Source of the DNA: Thalassolituus sp. UBA1087
GTDB lineage: Bacteria; Pseudomonadota; Gammaproteobacteria; Pseudomonadales; Oceanobacteraceae
Direction: 5' to 3'
Length of the DNA: 64,000 nt
Assembly (NCBI GenBank): GCA_002314145.1
Contig: DCCG01000044.1
Location: 7,489 to 71,488, forward strand
Shown here one piece after another: positions 1-9,416 of the stretch (position 1 is the first letter of the stretch; each line of letters starts with the position of its first letter). The position numbers and the translations under genes are program-made. Under the pieces are notes generated by a model that was given only the letters and a program-made list of their open reading frames with translations, had not been told where the DNA came from and did no database searches.

Positions 1-739
1 CACAGCGGACAGACGGCATATTGATATTGAGATCACCCCGGTTGTACAGAGCTTTCACTTCGTCAATAAAGCCCATCGCCAGCATTTGCCGGTAACGCAG
101 GGCAATCCGCTGGTGCAGAACCTTACGCTCTTCAGGACATACGGCAAGGTTGACGACATGATACGGCAGAGGTTCCGTCTGTTGTTCGGCCCAATATTGC
201 GACAGTGTTTTGCCTGAGACTTCATAAACTTCCAGCGCCCGCTGGATGCGCTGTGAATCCATCGGCTTTAAACGCGCCGCGGAATCCGGATCAATCTGCG
301 CCAGTTTTTCATGCATAGCCGGCCAGCCCTGCGCCTGCCCTTCAGCCAGCAGGCGTTCGCGCACCTCCGGCACGGATGATGGCAGTTCTGCCGCCCCGTC
401 GCGCAGAAACTTAAAATACATCATGGTGCCACCCACCAGCAGCGGGACTTTGCCCGCCGCCGTAATGTCGGCCATTTCGCGCAGCGCATCGTCGCGGAAG
501 GTGGCGGCCGAATAACTGTCCGCCGGATCAATCAGATCAATCAGACGATGGGGTGCCCGCGCCAGCGTGTCGGCATCAGGTTTGGCGGTACCGATATCCA
601 TGCCTTTATAGACCAGTGCGGAATCCACGCTGATAATTTCACACGGATATTTATCCGCCAGTTCCAGCGCCAGGGCGGTTTTTCCGGAGGCCGTGGGGCC
701 CATTAAAAAAATCGCCGGTGGCAGATCACGACTGCTCAT
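1..739 (-). CDS. miaA: tRNA dimethylallyltransferase MiaA (partial, C-terminus outside window)
   Basis: Transfers a dimethylallyl group to N6 of adenosine 37 in tRNAs that read codons beginning with U. The N-terminus shows the P-loop GPTASGKT, followed by the family stretch ISVDSALVYKGMDIGTAKP and the pair RAPHRLIDL and LLVGGTMMYFK. The last visible residues (near MPSVRC) match the conserved C-terminal GYRQ region, so roughly 70 residues are missing beyond the window edge. The ATG overlaps the mutL TGA by one base (TGATG), so translation is probably coupled. In relatives hfq follows miaA, but that lies outside the window. Confidence 0.95.
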   Translation of the reverse strand, partial: MSSRDLPPAIFLMGPTASGKTALALELADKYPCEIISVDSALVYKGMDIGTAKPDADTLARAPHRLIDLIDPADSYSAATFRDDALREMADITAAGKVPLLVGGTMMYFKFLRDGAAELPSSVPEVRERLLAEGQAQGWPAMHEKLAQIDPDSAARLKPMDSQRIQRALEVYEVSGKTLSQYWAEQQTEPLPYHVVNLAVCPEERKVLHQRIALRYRQMLAMGFIDEVKALYNRGDLNINMPSVRC

Positions 740-2637
740 CAGCGCCCCCGCAGGAAGAGTTTATCCAGCTCAGACATGGTGAGCTGAGTCCAGGTTGGCC
801 GGCCGTGGTTACATTGCCCGCTGCGTTCGGTTTCTTCCATATCCCGTAACAGTGCATTCATTTCCGGCACAGTCAGGCGGCGGTTAGCGCGCACAGACCC
901 GTGACAGGCCATGGTCGACAGCAGCTCATTACGATGCGCCATAATGCGGTCTGAGGTTCCGTGTTCCATTAAATCCCCCAGCATATCCGTGACCAGACGC
1001 GGGACTTCCGCCTGTTGCAGCAGCACGGGAATCTGGCGCACAACAATACTTTCCGGAGCCACCCGCGCCACGTCGACCCCGAGACGGCGGAATTCTTCAC
1101 TGAATTCTTCTGCCGCATCGGCTTCCCGTTCACTGACGGCCAGCGTCACCGGTACCAGTAAGGGTTGGCTCTGCACCCCCTGCTGATCCACGGCGATTTT
1201 TAAACGCTCATAGGTAATACGTTCATGGGCGGCGTGCATATCCACAATCACCATCCCCAGCTCGTTCTGCGCCAGAATATAGATTCCATGCAACTGGGCC
1301 ACCGCATATCCCAGTGGTGGAATATCCTGTGCCGATTCCGGCAAAATCTGCGCAGAAGGCAGCGACACGGAACCGTCAGGCATAGCATCGGCTTCGCCCA
1401 TCTGGCGGTAAGCACTCATTTGTTCGGCGACCGCCTCGCGTGATACCGCCGCACCAGGCTGGTAGGAAAAACCCGGTGCCGGCGCTGAACCAGGCGCAGG
1501 TGTGCCGGCACTCTGCCAGTCGAGGCGTTCCTGCTGCACGAATTCACCGGCCTGCACCCCACTGGCTGTTGCGCTCTGCTGAGTGAGACCCTGATCCAGG
1601 GAGCCCGGCGCCGAACCGGCAACGCGATCATCCGGGCGCACATCCCCCAGCGCACGGTGCAGCGTGCGGAACAGAAAATCATGCACTAAACGGCCATCGC
1701 GGAAACGCACTTCGTGTTTGGTCGGATGCACGTTTACATCCACCAGTTTCGGGTCCAGCGTCAGATACAACACAAAGGCCGGATGGCGGCCGTGGTAAAG
1801 CACATCACGGTAGGCCTGTTTAATGGCGTGCACCACCAGCTTATCGCGCACCACCCGGCCATTAACGAAAAAATACTGCATATCCGCCTGAGAACGGGAA
1901 AATGTCGGCAGGCCGACCCAACCCTGCAGGGATAAGCCCGCGGCTTCGGTTTCAATATGCACAGCGCTGTCGATGAAATCCGCATTCAGCAGACTGGCTA
2001 CCCGCTTTTCTTTTTCCAGTCCTCGCTCTGCCGGACGCAGCTGATGAATAACCCGGCCGTTGTGCCGCAATGAAAAGCCCACATCGTAACGGCTTAATGC
2101 CAGGCGTTTAACGTATTCCTCAAGGTGCGAAAATTCGGTTTTTTCGGTACGCAGAAATTTACGCCGCGCCGGCGTATTAAAAAATAAATCACGGACTTCA
2201 ACGGTGGTCCCGGTGGGATGCGCCGCCGGACTGATACTGGCTTCCATATCACGTCCTTCGACGTGCACACTCCAGGCTTCCGGTGCCTGTTCGGTTTTGG
2301 ACGTGAGTGTTAAGCGGGTCACGGAACTGATACTGGCCAGCGCCTCACCACGGAAGCCTAAACTGCCGACCGCTTCCAGATCGTCCAGCGTGGTGATTTT
2401 ACTGGTGGCATGGCGGCTCAGTGCCAGCGGTAAATCTTCCTTTTCAATACCGCCGCCGTTGTCACGGATGCGCAGCAACTTCACACCGCCCTGATCGGCA
2501 TCGATATCAATGCGCGAAGCGCCGGCATCCAGGGCATTCTCAACCAGCTCTTTAACAATGTTGGCTGGTCGCTCGACCACTTCACCGGCAGCAATCTGGT
2601 TAGCCAGCCGCGGAGACAGTAAGTGTATTTGTGACAT
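739..2637 (-). CDS. mutL: DNA mismatch repair protein MutL
   Basis: Couples MutS mismatch recognition to strand incision. The N-terminal GHKL ATPase (about 1-330) is complete: IAAGEVVERPANIVKELVENALDAG, DNGGGI, HATSKI and GFRGEALASI. A variable Pro/Gln-rich linker (about 335-440) joins the C-terminal dimerisation domain, which ends in QCNHGRPTW. The C-terminal domain holds D466-M-H-A-A-H-E-R-I-T-Y-E477. This fits the endonuclease motif DQHA(X)2E(X)4E with Met in place of Gln, as in pseudomonad MutL, so this MutL may nick DNA itself without MutH. The 632-residue length is usual. It lies between amiB and miaA in the classical operon. Confidence 0.96.
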   Translation of the reverse strand: MSQIHLLSPRLANQIAAGEVVERPANIVKELVENALDAGASRIDIDADQGGVKLLRIRDNGGGIEKEDLPLALSRHATSKITTLDDLEAVGSLGFRGEALASISSVTRLTLTSKTEQAPEAWSVHVEGRDMEASISPAAHPTGTTVEVRDLFFNTPARRKFLRTEKTEFSHLEEYVKRLALSRYDVGFSLRHNGRVIHQLRPAERGLEKEKRVASLLNADFIDSAVHIETEAAGLSLQGWVGLPTFSRSQADMQYFFVNGRVVRDKLVVHAIKQAYRDVLYHGRHPAFVLYLTLDPKLVDVNVHPTKHEVRFRDGRLVHDFLFRTLHRALGDVRPDDRVAGSAPGSLDQGLTQQSATASGVQAGEFVQQERLDWQSAGTPAPGSAPAPGFSYQPGAAVSREAVAEQMSAYRQMGEADAMPDGSVSLPSAQILPESAQDIPPLGYAVAQLHGIYILAQNELGMVIVDMHAAHERITYERLKIAVDQQGVQSQPLLVPVTLAVSEREADAAEEFSEEFRRLGVDVARVAPESIVVRQIPVLLQQAEVPRLVTDMLGDLMEHGTSDRIMAHRNELLSTMACHGSVRANRRLTVPEMNALLRDMEETERSGQCNHGRPTWTQLTMSELDKLFLRGR

Positions 2638-2679
2638 ATAAAACCTTGTCTCTGGTCAGGTGTATGTAGCGGGCTGTCG

Positions 2680-4005
2680 TCAGGAATTGGGAATTTTAAT
2701 TGTCTGACCGATTTTAAGACGATCATTTTTCAGATCATTAACCCGGCGCAGGTCGGCAATGGCCACGCCATTGCGTACGGCGATTTCTGACAGGGTATCA
2801 CCACGACGGATAACATAGGTATTAAACACCGGCGCCTTGCCTTTATCCGCCGCTAACAGCGTACCGCGTGGCGGGTGGATGCGGAAATAACCTGTGACAC
2901 CATCGAAAATCGCCCGTGCCATTTTTTTCTGATAGCTGCGGTCGGCCAGCTTGCGGGCTTCCTGAGGGTTGGAAATAAAACCGGTTTCCACCAGCAGGGC
3001 CGGAATATCCGGTGCTTTCAATACCACGAAAGCGGCTTCTTCAACCTGTTTTTTGTGCAGCTTAGAGACGCGGCTCATTTGCCCGAGAATAGAATTCCCC
3101 AACTGCACACTGGCATTGCGTTTGTGCGTCATGGATAAATCCAGCAGGGTCATCGCCAGGTGATCTTCTTTATCTTCCAGGCTGACCCCGCCCACCAGGT
3201 CGGATTCGTTTTCTTTATCCGCCAGCCAGCGTGCGGCTTCACTGGTCGCTCCCCGTTCTGACAACATAAAGACCGAACTGCCGCTGGCACTGGCAATTTT
3301 GAAAGCATCGGCATGAATGGATACAAAGAAATCAGCATTGGCTTTGCGTGCTTTTGCGGTACGCTCGCGCAGACCAATGTAATAGTCGCCGGTGCGGACC
3401 ATGAAAGGGGTAAAGCCGTATTCTGCTTTCAGCAAACGCTCCAGTTCTTTGGCAATGGCTAATACCACATACTTTTCTTTGGTGCGTCCGTAGCCAATGG
3501 CGCCCGGATCTTCACCACCATGGCCGGCATCAATAGCGATAATAATGTCGCGCTTGTTATCGTTATAACTGTCGTCTTTTTTCACCGGAGCAATGACCCG
3601 GGTCTGATTTTCAGGTTCCAGGTCCACGACCAGACGATTGTTGTTATACACATCGTTAGGGGCCAGCGGAAAACTGCTGGCGTCCACAGCCTCGGCAACG
3701 TCAATCACAATACGCAGATCGGTTTTATTGCGGGTGCCGGTCCGCAGCCGGCGAATGGTCGTGGAGCGCTCACTCAGTCCGTCCAGACTGGCTTTCATAC
3801 TGGCGTTGGCCAGATCGATCACTACCCGGTCAGGATTGCTGAGGGTAAAAATTTTATGTTCATGCGGACGTGACAGGTCGAACACCAGCCGGGTTTTATC
3901 CGGCGACTGCCAGACCCGGACATCCTGCACGTCAGCATTCGCAACGGACCATGGCAGCCAGGAGACCAGCAGGCCAGCCAGCAAAACAAAATTCAGACGC
4001 CTCAC
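2680..4005 (-). CDS. amiB: N-acetylmuramoyl-L-alanine amidase with AMIN and LysM domains
   Basis: Periplasmic zinc amidase that cuts the amide bond between MurNAc and the stem peptide for daughter-cell separation. A signal peptide (MRRLNFVLLAGLLVSWLPWS, cleaved near ANA) precedes an AMIN targeting domain (about 25-130) and an Amidase_3 domain (about 150-375). Zinc and catalytic motifs include IAIDAGHGGEDPGA, FVSIHADAF and LLVETGFISN. A C-terminal LysM repeat (about 392-440, YVIRRGDTLSEIAVRNGV) binds glycan. The start is GTG, and its GTGA overlaps the tsaE stop by four bases. Conserved tsaE-amiB-mutL order supports AmiB rather than AmiC. Confidence 0.93.
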   Translation of the reverse strand: MRRLNFVLLAGLLVSWLPWSVANADVQDVRVWQSPDKTRLVFDLSRPHEHKIFTLSNPDRVVIDLANASMKASLDGLSERSTTIRRLRTGTRNKTDLRIVIDVAEAVDASSFPLAPNDVYNNNRLVVDLEPENQTRVIAPVKKDDSYNDNKRDIIIAIDAGHGGEDPGAIGYGRTKEKYVVLAIAKELERLLKAEYGFTPFMVRTGDYYIGLRERTAKARKANADFFVSIHADAFKIASASGSSVFMLSERGATSEAARWLADKENESDLVGGVSLEDKEDHLAMTLLDLSMTHKRNASVQLGNSILGQMSRVSKLHKKQVEEAAFVVLKAPDIPALLVETGFISNPQEARKLADRSYQKKMARAIFDGVTGYFRIHPPRGTLLAADKGKAPVFNTYVIRRGDTLSEIAVRNGVAIADLRRVNDLKNDRLKIGQTIKIPNS

Positions 4006-4493
4006 CCGGATGCCTCTCCTCTGGCGGCAAATTGACTGGCAGCGGCATCAAGCTGCCGCACCCATTGCTGACCTTTGGCGGTTCCGGCCTGCCAGTGCAG
4101 TTCGCGGCTGTCGCCCAGATCATCAATTTTCACAATCAGATCGGCAGAGGGCAAAACACCGCTGCCTTTTTCAGCCCATTCAATCAGGCACAGGGCCTGC
4201 TGATCGAGGTAATCACGGATGCCCATAAACTCAAGTTCTTCCGCATCACCGAGACGGTATAAATCAAAATGGCAGATATGGCAGCCATCCAGCGGGTAGT
4301 CTTCCACCAGTGTGTAGGTCGGGCTTTTCACCGCGCCCGAATGCCCGGCGGCCTGAATAAGCCCCCGACTGAAGGTGGTCTTGCCAGCCCCCAGCGTGCC
4401 TTCCAGAAAGACCAGTCCGCCTTCACACAGCACCGGCATACAGCAGGCTGCAAAGGCAGTCATCGCGGATTCACCGTGCAGGCTAATGGACAT
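4002..4493 (-). CDS. tsaE: tRNA threonylcarbamoyladenosine biosynthesis ATPase TsaE
   Basis: Small P-loop ATPase that works with TsaB and TsaD to make t6A at position 37 of ANN-decoding tRNAs. It shows the Walker A stretch LEGTLGAGKTTFSRGL, then SPTYTLVEDY, CHICHFDLYRL and LIEWAEKG, all hallmarks of the YjeE/TsaE family. Its 163 residues are usual. It overlaps nnr by one base and amiB by four, so nnr-tsaE-amiB-mutL-miaA reads as one translationally coupled operon. Confidence 0.95.
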   Translation of the reverse strand: MSISLHGESAMTAFAACCMPVLCEGGLVFLEGTLGAGKTTFSRGLIQAAGHSGAVKSPTYTLVEDYPLDGCHICHFDLYRLGDAEELEFMGIRDYLDQQALCLIEWAEKGSGVLPSADLIVKIDDLGDSRELHWQAGTAKGQQWVRQLDAAASQFAARGEASG

Positions 4494-6013
4494 CAGTTTA
4501 CCAACTCCCGTAATTTCATCATCAGATCAGTGGCCAGCAGCCCCCGTTCACCACTGCCCCGTATCGCCAGGTCAGCGGCAGCACTGTGAACACAGACCCC
4601 AAGCCGCGCGGCGGCCCAGGCATCCGTCTGTTGCGCCAGCATGGCACCCAGCACGCCACTGAGCACATCCCCCATACCGCCGCTGCTCATGCCCGGATTA
4701 CCATCCGAACATAACGCCAGACGTCCATCCGGATGCGCCAGCAGGGTTCCCTGCCCTTTCAGAACGACGATCACCTGATATCGTTCCGCCAGCGTCTGTG
4801 CGCTGCGGAAACGGTCACGCTGTACATCAGCAATATCCATTCCCAGCAGGCGCGCCGCTTCGCCCGGATGCGGCGTAATAATCACATCACGGCCACCAAA
4901 TTCTGTCTGCCAGCCAGGCGATGACAATATATTCAGGGCATCCGCATCCAGTACCATCGGCAGATCCACTGCCAGAGCCTGCTGCAGCAGCAGTTCCGAC
5001 CAGCTGCTTTGCCCCAGACCCGGGCCAACCACCAGCACACTGGCACGTTCTAACAGTGGCTGCAGTTCGAGACCGGATTCCACGCCTCTGGCCATGACTT
5101 CCGGCCGCCGCACCAGAACCGGTAACGTATTTTCACGCCGGGTCGCACAACTCACCAGCCCGGCACCACAGCGACCGGCCGCCTCCGCAGCCATCGCCGC
5201 AGCGCCGCCCATTCCGGAATCACCACCGACAATCAATACATGGCCAAACTCGCCTTTATGGACGTTACCCCGGCGTGCGGGCAGACGCTGTGCCAGACGA
5301 TCAAGGCGGTCCCAGCTGATACGCTCACAACTGGCGGGAACCGCAGCGTTAACCAAGGGGTCCACGGCCAGCGAAGCAAAGGCCACCGCACCGCTGACAT
5401 CCGGGCCACTGGCGGTCAGCAGTCCCTGTTTCATGCCGATAAAAGTCACCGTCAGCGCAGCCTTCACGGCACAGCCCATAATATTACCGGTATCGGCATT
5501 GAGACCGGATGGCAGATCCAGCGCCAGTACATCCGCCCAGTGGCCGTTGATGGCGGCAATGGCGGTAGCGTAATCACCGCGTACCTCGCTGTTCAGACCA
5601 GTTCCTAACAGACCGTCGACGATGATGCTGCCGTCATAGTTCAGCTCACCCTGAAAGGCCTGTGCCACCACCCCGGCTTCCTCTGCCATGCTGCGCGCCT
5701 GTTGCGCTGCCGCCGACTGACGTGACAGATCGCCGAGGGTGTAAAAACGCACCTGCATACCGTGATAACAGGCCAGCGCGCCCAGCACCCAGGCGTCGCC
5801 GCCGTTGTTGCCCGGTCCGGCAAAAATACAGATCTCTTCTTCTTCCGGCCAGCGCTCCAGCAGGCAGGCAAAAGCAGCTTCCCCGGCCCGCGACATCAGC
5901 TCAAAGCCGTCGATTCCACCTTCCTCGATCGCCCGCCGGTCGAGCTCCCGTACCTGATCTGCACGGTAAAGCTCGCCGGGCAAATGATCCCTGGCACTGT
6001 ATGGTCGATTCAT
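4493..6013 (-). CDS. nnr: Bifunctional NAD(P)H-hydrate epimerase / ADP-dependent dehydratase
   Basis: Repairs damaged NAD(P)H hydrates. The N-terminal YjeF epimerase domain (about 1-210) contains FAGPGNNGGDAWV and GLLGTGL. The C-terminal ribokinase-like dehydratase (about 230-500) contains VLIVGGDSGMGGA, VLDADALNIL, ITPHPGEAARLLG, LKGQGTLLA and NPGMSSGGMGDVLSG. I chose the ATG at 6013 (506 residues) over an in-frame GTG at 6043. A perfect minus-strand TATAAT at 6052-6047 would place the transcript start at about 6040, past that GTG. It is the first gene of the minus operon. Confidence 0.94.
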   Translation of the reverse strand: MNRPYSARDHLPGELYRADQVRELDRRAIEEGGIDGFELMSRAGEAAFACLLERWPEEEEICIFAGPGNNGGDAWVLGALACYHGMQVRFYTLGDLSRQSAAAQQARSMAEEAGVVAQAFQGELNYDGSIIVDGLLGTGLNSEVRGDYATAIAAINGHWADVLALDLPSGLNADTGNIMGCAVKAALTVTFIGMKQGLLTASGPDVSGAVAFASLAVDPLVNAAVPASCERISWDRLDRLAQRLPARRGNVHKGEFGHVLIVGGDSGMGGAAAMAAEAAGRCGAGLVSCATRRENTLPVLVRRPEVMARGVESGLELQPLLERASVLVVGPGLGQSSWSELLLQQALAVDLPMVLDADALNILSSPGWQTEFGGRDVIITPHPGEAARLLGMDIADVQRDRFRSAQTLAERYQVIVVLKGQGTLLAHPDGRLALCSDGNPGMSSGGMGDVLSGVLGAMLAQQTDAWAAARLGVCVHSAAADLAIRGSGERGLLATDLMMKLRELVN

Positions 6014-6046
6014 CCTGTTGTCGTCCACTGTGGTAAATTGCACGAA

Positions 6047-6052
6047 ATTATA
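6047..6052 (-). promoter_or_regulatory. Candidate -10 box of the nnr-tsaE-amiB-mutL-miaA operon
   Basis: Perfect TATAAT on the minus strand, about 34 bases upstream of the chosen nnr ATG. The corresponding -35 (TTCGTG with a 17-base spacer) is poor and overlaps the start of queG, so the call rests on the -10 alone. Confidence 0.35.
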
Positions 6053-6075
6053 TAGAAGCTGTCGCTGAACACGAA

Positions 6076-7140
6076 ATGTCCGACCCTGAAAACCGTAAAG
6101 AAATGAGTGAATTACGCCACCAGATCGACCAATGGGCCCGGGATCTGGGGTTTCAGCAGGCCGGTATTACCGGTGTTGATCTCGGCGAACACGAACAGTA
6201 CCTGCAAAACTGGCTGGCTCAGGGGTATCACGGTGAGATGGGGTATATGGCAGATCATGGCAATATGCGCTCCCGTCCTCAGGAGTTACTGCCGGGAACA
6301 CTGCGCGTGATCAGCCTGCGGATGGATTACCTGCCACCGGATATTGCCATCACGGAGCAGCTGCAAGATAAGTCCCGTGCCTATATTTCACGCTACGCCC
6401 TGGGCCGCGATTACCACAAACTGGTGCGCAAACGGCTGACCCAGCTGGGAAAACGCATTCAGCAGGCTGCCGGAGAGATGGGATTCCGCGCTTTCGTAGA
6501 CAGCGCGCCGGTGCTGGAGCGGGCCCTGGCACAGCGCGCCGGGCTCGGCTGGCAGGGAAAAAATACCATGCTGATTAACCGTGGCGCCGGGTCGTATTTC
6601 TTCCTCGGGGAAATTCTCACCGACCTGCCGCTTCCTGAGGATCAGCCTTACGAGCAGGAACACTGCGGCCGCTGCACCGCGTGTCTGGATATCTGTCCGA
6701 CAAACGCCTTTGCCGGACCTTATGTACTGGATGCACGGCGCTGTATTTCTTATCTCACCATTGAGCTGGACGGGCCGATTCCGGTTGAACTGCGCCGCGG
6801 CATGGGCAACCGTATCTTCGGCTGCGACGACTGCCAGATTGGCTGCCCCTGGAACCGCTTTGCCCGCCACAGCGGCGAAAATGATTTTTCGCCGCGGGCG
6901 AATCTGGATAAGGCCACTCTGCTGGAGCTCTTTGCCTGGGATGAAGCAACGTTTCTGAAAAACACCGAGGGGATGCCCATCCGCCGCACCGGCTATAACA
7001 ACTGGCTGCGCAACATCGCGGTGGCTCTGGGTAACGCGCCGGCAAGTCTGGAGGTCACCGAAGCGTTAAAAGCCAGAAGGCCACAGGTCAGCGCGCTGGT
7101 GCAGGAGCATATCGACTGGGCGCTGGCGCAGCACGGCTGA
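6076..7140 (+). CDS. queG: Epoxyqueuosine reductase QueG
   Basis: Cobalamin- and iron-sulfur-dependent enzyme that reduces epoxyqueuosine to queuosine in tRNA, the last step of queuosine synthesis. It carries two [4Fe-4S] motifs: CGRCTACLDICP with Cys197, 200, 203 and 207, and CDDCQIGCPWN with Cys250, 253 and 257. The upstream stretch DSAPVLERALAQRAGLGWQGKNTMLI is the family signature. Length 354 matches the family. The start at 6076 is only about 60 bases from the divergent nnr start; a second Met at codon 10 is possible. It ends 12 bases before the convergent chemoreceptor gene, with no obvious terminator. Confidence 0.95.
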   Translation: MSDPENRKEMSELRHQIDQWARDLGFQQAGITGVDLGEHEQYLQNWLAQGYHGEMGYMADHGNMRSRPQELLPGTLRVISLRMDYLPPDIAITEQLQDKSRAYISRYALGRDYHKLVRKRLTQLGKRIQQAAGEMGFRAFVDSAPVLERALAQRAGLGWQGKNTMLINRGAGSYFFLGEILTDLPLPEDQPYEQEHCGRCTACLDICPTNAFAGPYVLDARRCISYLTIELDGPIPVELRRGMGNRIFGCDDCQIGCPWNRFARHSGENDFSPRANLDKATLLELFAWDEATFLKNTEGMPIRRTGYNNWLRNIAVALGNAPASLEVTEALKARRPQVSALVQEHIDWALAQHG

Positions 7141-7152
7141 ACAGTCGCGGCA

Positions 7153-9186
7153 TCAGACTTTAAAACTGCCCACCAACCTATCCATGCCCTGATACAGATC
7201 GTTGATCTGATGGGCGCGCGATTTAATTTTACCGGCCACTTCCTGTACATGATCGGTTTCACTTTTTAACGCCACCAGGTTTTCACTGATGTCATCCGAC
7301 GCCTGGGATTGCTCCCGGGTAGCCTGGGCAGTTTCCTGTGCCATTTTCTGAACATTGGAAAATGAATCACTCAGGGCATTAAAAATATCGATCACTTTGT
7401 CAAAATTCTCTACCGTGGTCTGAGCGTTACTGCGGCTGTTCTGAATCGCCGTGGAGGAACTCTGCACACTGGTTCTGAGCTGACTGATCATGGTTTCAAT
7501 TTCGTCGGTGCTGTCCTGGGTGCGTGTCGCCAGCGTACGGACTTCATCCGCCACCACGGCAAAGCCCCGGCCCTGCTCCCCGGCCCGGGCAGCCTCAATC
7601 GCCGCGTTCAGGGCCAGCAAATTGGTTTGTTCGGCGATATTGCGGATAACTTCCAACACAGAGGCGATGGCTTCCGAACTGGATTCCACTTCTTTTGACT
7701 GGCCTAACGCGTTTTCAATATCTTCTACCAGGCCCGAAATAGCATTGTGCGAGGTATTTACCGCACTGATGCCCTGCTGGGTCAGCTGATCGGAATTATC
7801 GGCTTCTTTGGCCGTCTGGTCAGCGGTCTGCGCCATCTGCTTATTCGACATACTCATTTCGTGGCCGGCACTGACGATGGAGTCCGATGCATCCGCCAGT
7901 GAGCGGGTGATTTTTTCCGTCTGCTCGGATGTGCGGTTCAGCCCATCGGTCATCCCCCCGAGCTGCGTTGACTGGCCATGAATCTGGCTGATAATGCCGC
8001 GCAGATGCTCCACAAAATCATCAAACTCATTAGCCAGGCTGCCCAGTTCATCTTTGCGGCTGGAATTGATGCGCTGAGTGAGGTCGCCATCGCCGTCGGC
8101 TATTTCACGGATACGCTGTGTCATGGTTAATACTGACTGCGTCAGGCGCAGCGGTACCAGATAACCAATGATCAGCGCAATCACAAAAGACACAGCAACA
8201 ATCATCATGGCTACTGATTGATAAGCTACAAACTGGCGCTCCATTTCAGCTTCCATATTACGGGCATGGGTTCGGACTTTTTCACCGGCTTTATCCAGTA
8301 CTTTACGGATGGCGGAAAACTTTTCATCGGCCACAACAAGGTCAGCAGGCAGCTCGACTTTTTCGCCCATGGCAGGGGATTTAAAGAATGCCCGGCTTTC
8401 ATGCAGCCATTCATTAAACAGCACATCAAAGTTTTCATAGTCTTCAATCAGCTGAGGCTCACCCTGAAGATAATTGCGATAGGTGTTAAACCGCATAATC
8501 ACCTGTTCGGCATTCTCTTCAAATAGCTCGACGGTCTGCTGTTGGGTACTGGCACCATCCATATATTCCTGCAACGCCAGACGTGCCTGATAAAGATCCC
8601 GGTCTGCATTCAGCACTTCCACCATAGATTCCACATAGTCGGTAATATCATCCGCCCGGCCCTGCTCCGTTAACCGCCGGGTATGTTCACGCAGGTTTTC
8701 ACCGGCCATATCCAGCATATGACGAATGGTCATAAATTTTTCATCCAGGGATAAAAACTCTTTGGATATAAATAAACTGGCACTGGTAGATGTCAGCAGT
8801 TTTTCACTGGCACTCAGCCACTCTTCATACAGCTGATCAAAGTTTTCAAAGTCTGTCAGCAACTCAGGTTCATCCTGAAGGTAACGGCGGTAGCTTTTAA
8901 AGCGTTCATTCACCTGCTGCGCGTTATCCAGATAATCCTGACGGTTTTCTTCTTCTGTCCCCTGCCCGGAAAACATTTTTTGTTGAGCCAGCCGTGCCTG
9001 ATAGATATCCCGGTCGGCATTCAGAACTTCAGAGATAGCTTCAAAATAATGCTCAGACTGAATCTGCCGGGCATGACTCTGCCACTGGTTCATCGTAAAC
9101 ATAAAGATGAACAGGCCTATCAATATCAACGCCAGAGCAACGATGGGAGCCATCATTTTTATCCGGATAGAGTTTAAGCGCGTCAT
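7153..9186 (-). CDS. Methyl-accepting chemotaxis protein with a tandemly duplicated helical sensor
   Basis: Transmembrane chemoreceptor of 677 residues. TM1 lies at about 12-32 and TM2 at about 325-350, followed by a HAMP region and a cytoplasmic signalling domain with the hairpin NLLALNAAIEAARAGEQGRG. The extracytoplasmic part is two copies of one helical module offset by 137 residues: VLNADRDIYQARLA at 54 and VLNADRDLYQARLA at 191, each followed by FENFDQLYEEWL or YENFDVLFNEWL. The modules are probably helical bundles of the 4HB/HBM kind. The ligand cannot be read from sequence. There is no C-terminal CheR/CheB-tethering pentapeptide (it ends GSFKV). It appears monocistronic. Confidence 0.93.
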   Translation of the reverse strand: MTRLNSIRIKMMAPIVALALILIGLFIFMFTMNQWQSHARQIQSEHYFEAISEVLNADRDIYQARLAQQKMFSGQGTEEENRQDYLDNAQQVNERFKSYRRYLQDEPELLTDFENFDQLYEEWLSASEKLLTSTSASLFISKEFLSLDEKFMTIRHMLDMAGENLREHTRRLTEQGRADDITDYVESMVEVLNADRDLYQARLALQEYMDGASTQQQTVELFEENAEQVIMRFNTYRNYLQGEPQLIEDYENFDVLFNEWLHESRAFFKSPAMGEKVELPADLVVADEKFSAIRKVLDKAGEKVRTHARNMEAEMERQFVAYQSVAMMIVAVSFVIALIIGYLVPLRLTQSVLTMTQRIREIADGDGDLTQRINSSRKDELGSLANEFDDFVEHLRGIISQIHGQSTQLGGMTDGLNRTSEQTEKITRSLADASDSIVSAGHEMSMSNKQMAQTADQTAKEADNSDQLTQQGISAVNTSHNAISGLVEDIENALGQSKEVESSSEAIASVLEVIRNIAEQTNLLALNAAIEAARAGEQGRGFAVVADEVRTLATRTQDSTDEIETMISQLRTSVQSSSTAIQNSRSNAQTTVENFDKVIDIFNALSDSFSNVQKMAQETAQATREQSQASDDISENLVALKSETDHVQEVAGKIKSRAHQINDLYQGMDRLVGSFKV

Positions 9187-9356
9187 ATCGGGGCCTCAGA
9201 AAACCTGTTTTATCTGAGTCTAGAAAACCCGTATGAAAGCGCAAACCTAAGCTTATAACTAGGAAATAAGCATGGGAATATCAGGGAAAAAACGTGGTTA
9301 TAGTAATAAAATTATCACCTTCTGATTGATTTTATTATTAAAAATTTTATTAATAT

Positions 9357-9394
9357 AAAAAAGCCGGAGGACGCACCCTCATACGCCTCCGGCC
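9357..9394 (-). terminator. Rho-independent terminator of the cyo operon
   Basis: GCCGGAGG and CCTCCGGC form an 8-bp stem. Read on the minus strand it is followed by a run of six T, about 20 bases after the cyoE stop. The remaining DNA up to the MCP start (9187-9356) is AT-rich and should hold the MCP promoter, but I cannot assign its boxes. Confidence 0.8.
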
Positions 9395-9416
9395 TCTGAG
9401 CTGACAGACTGGTATA

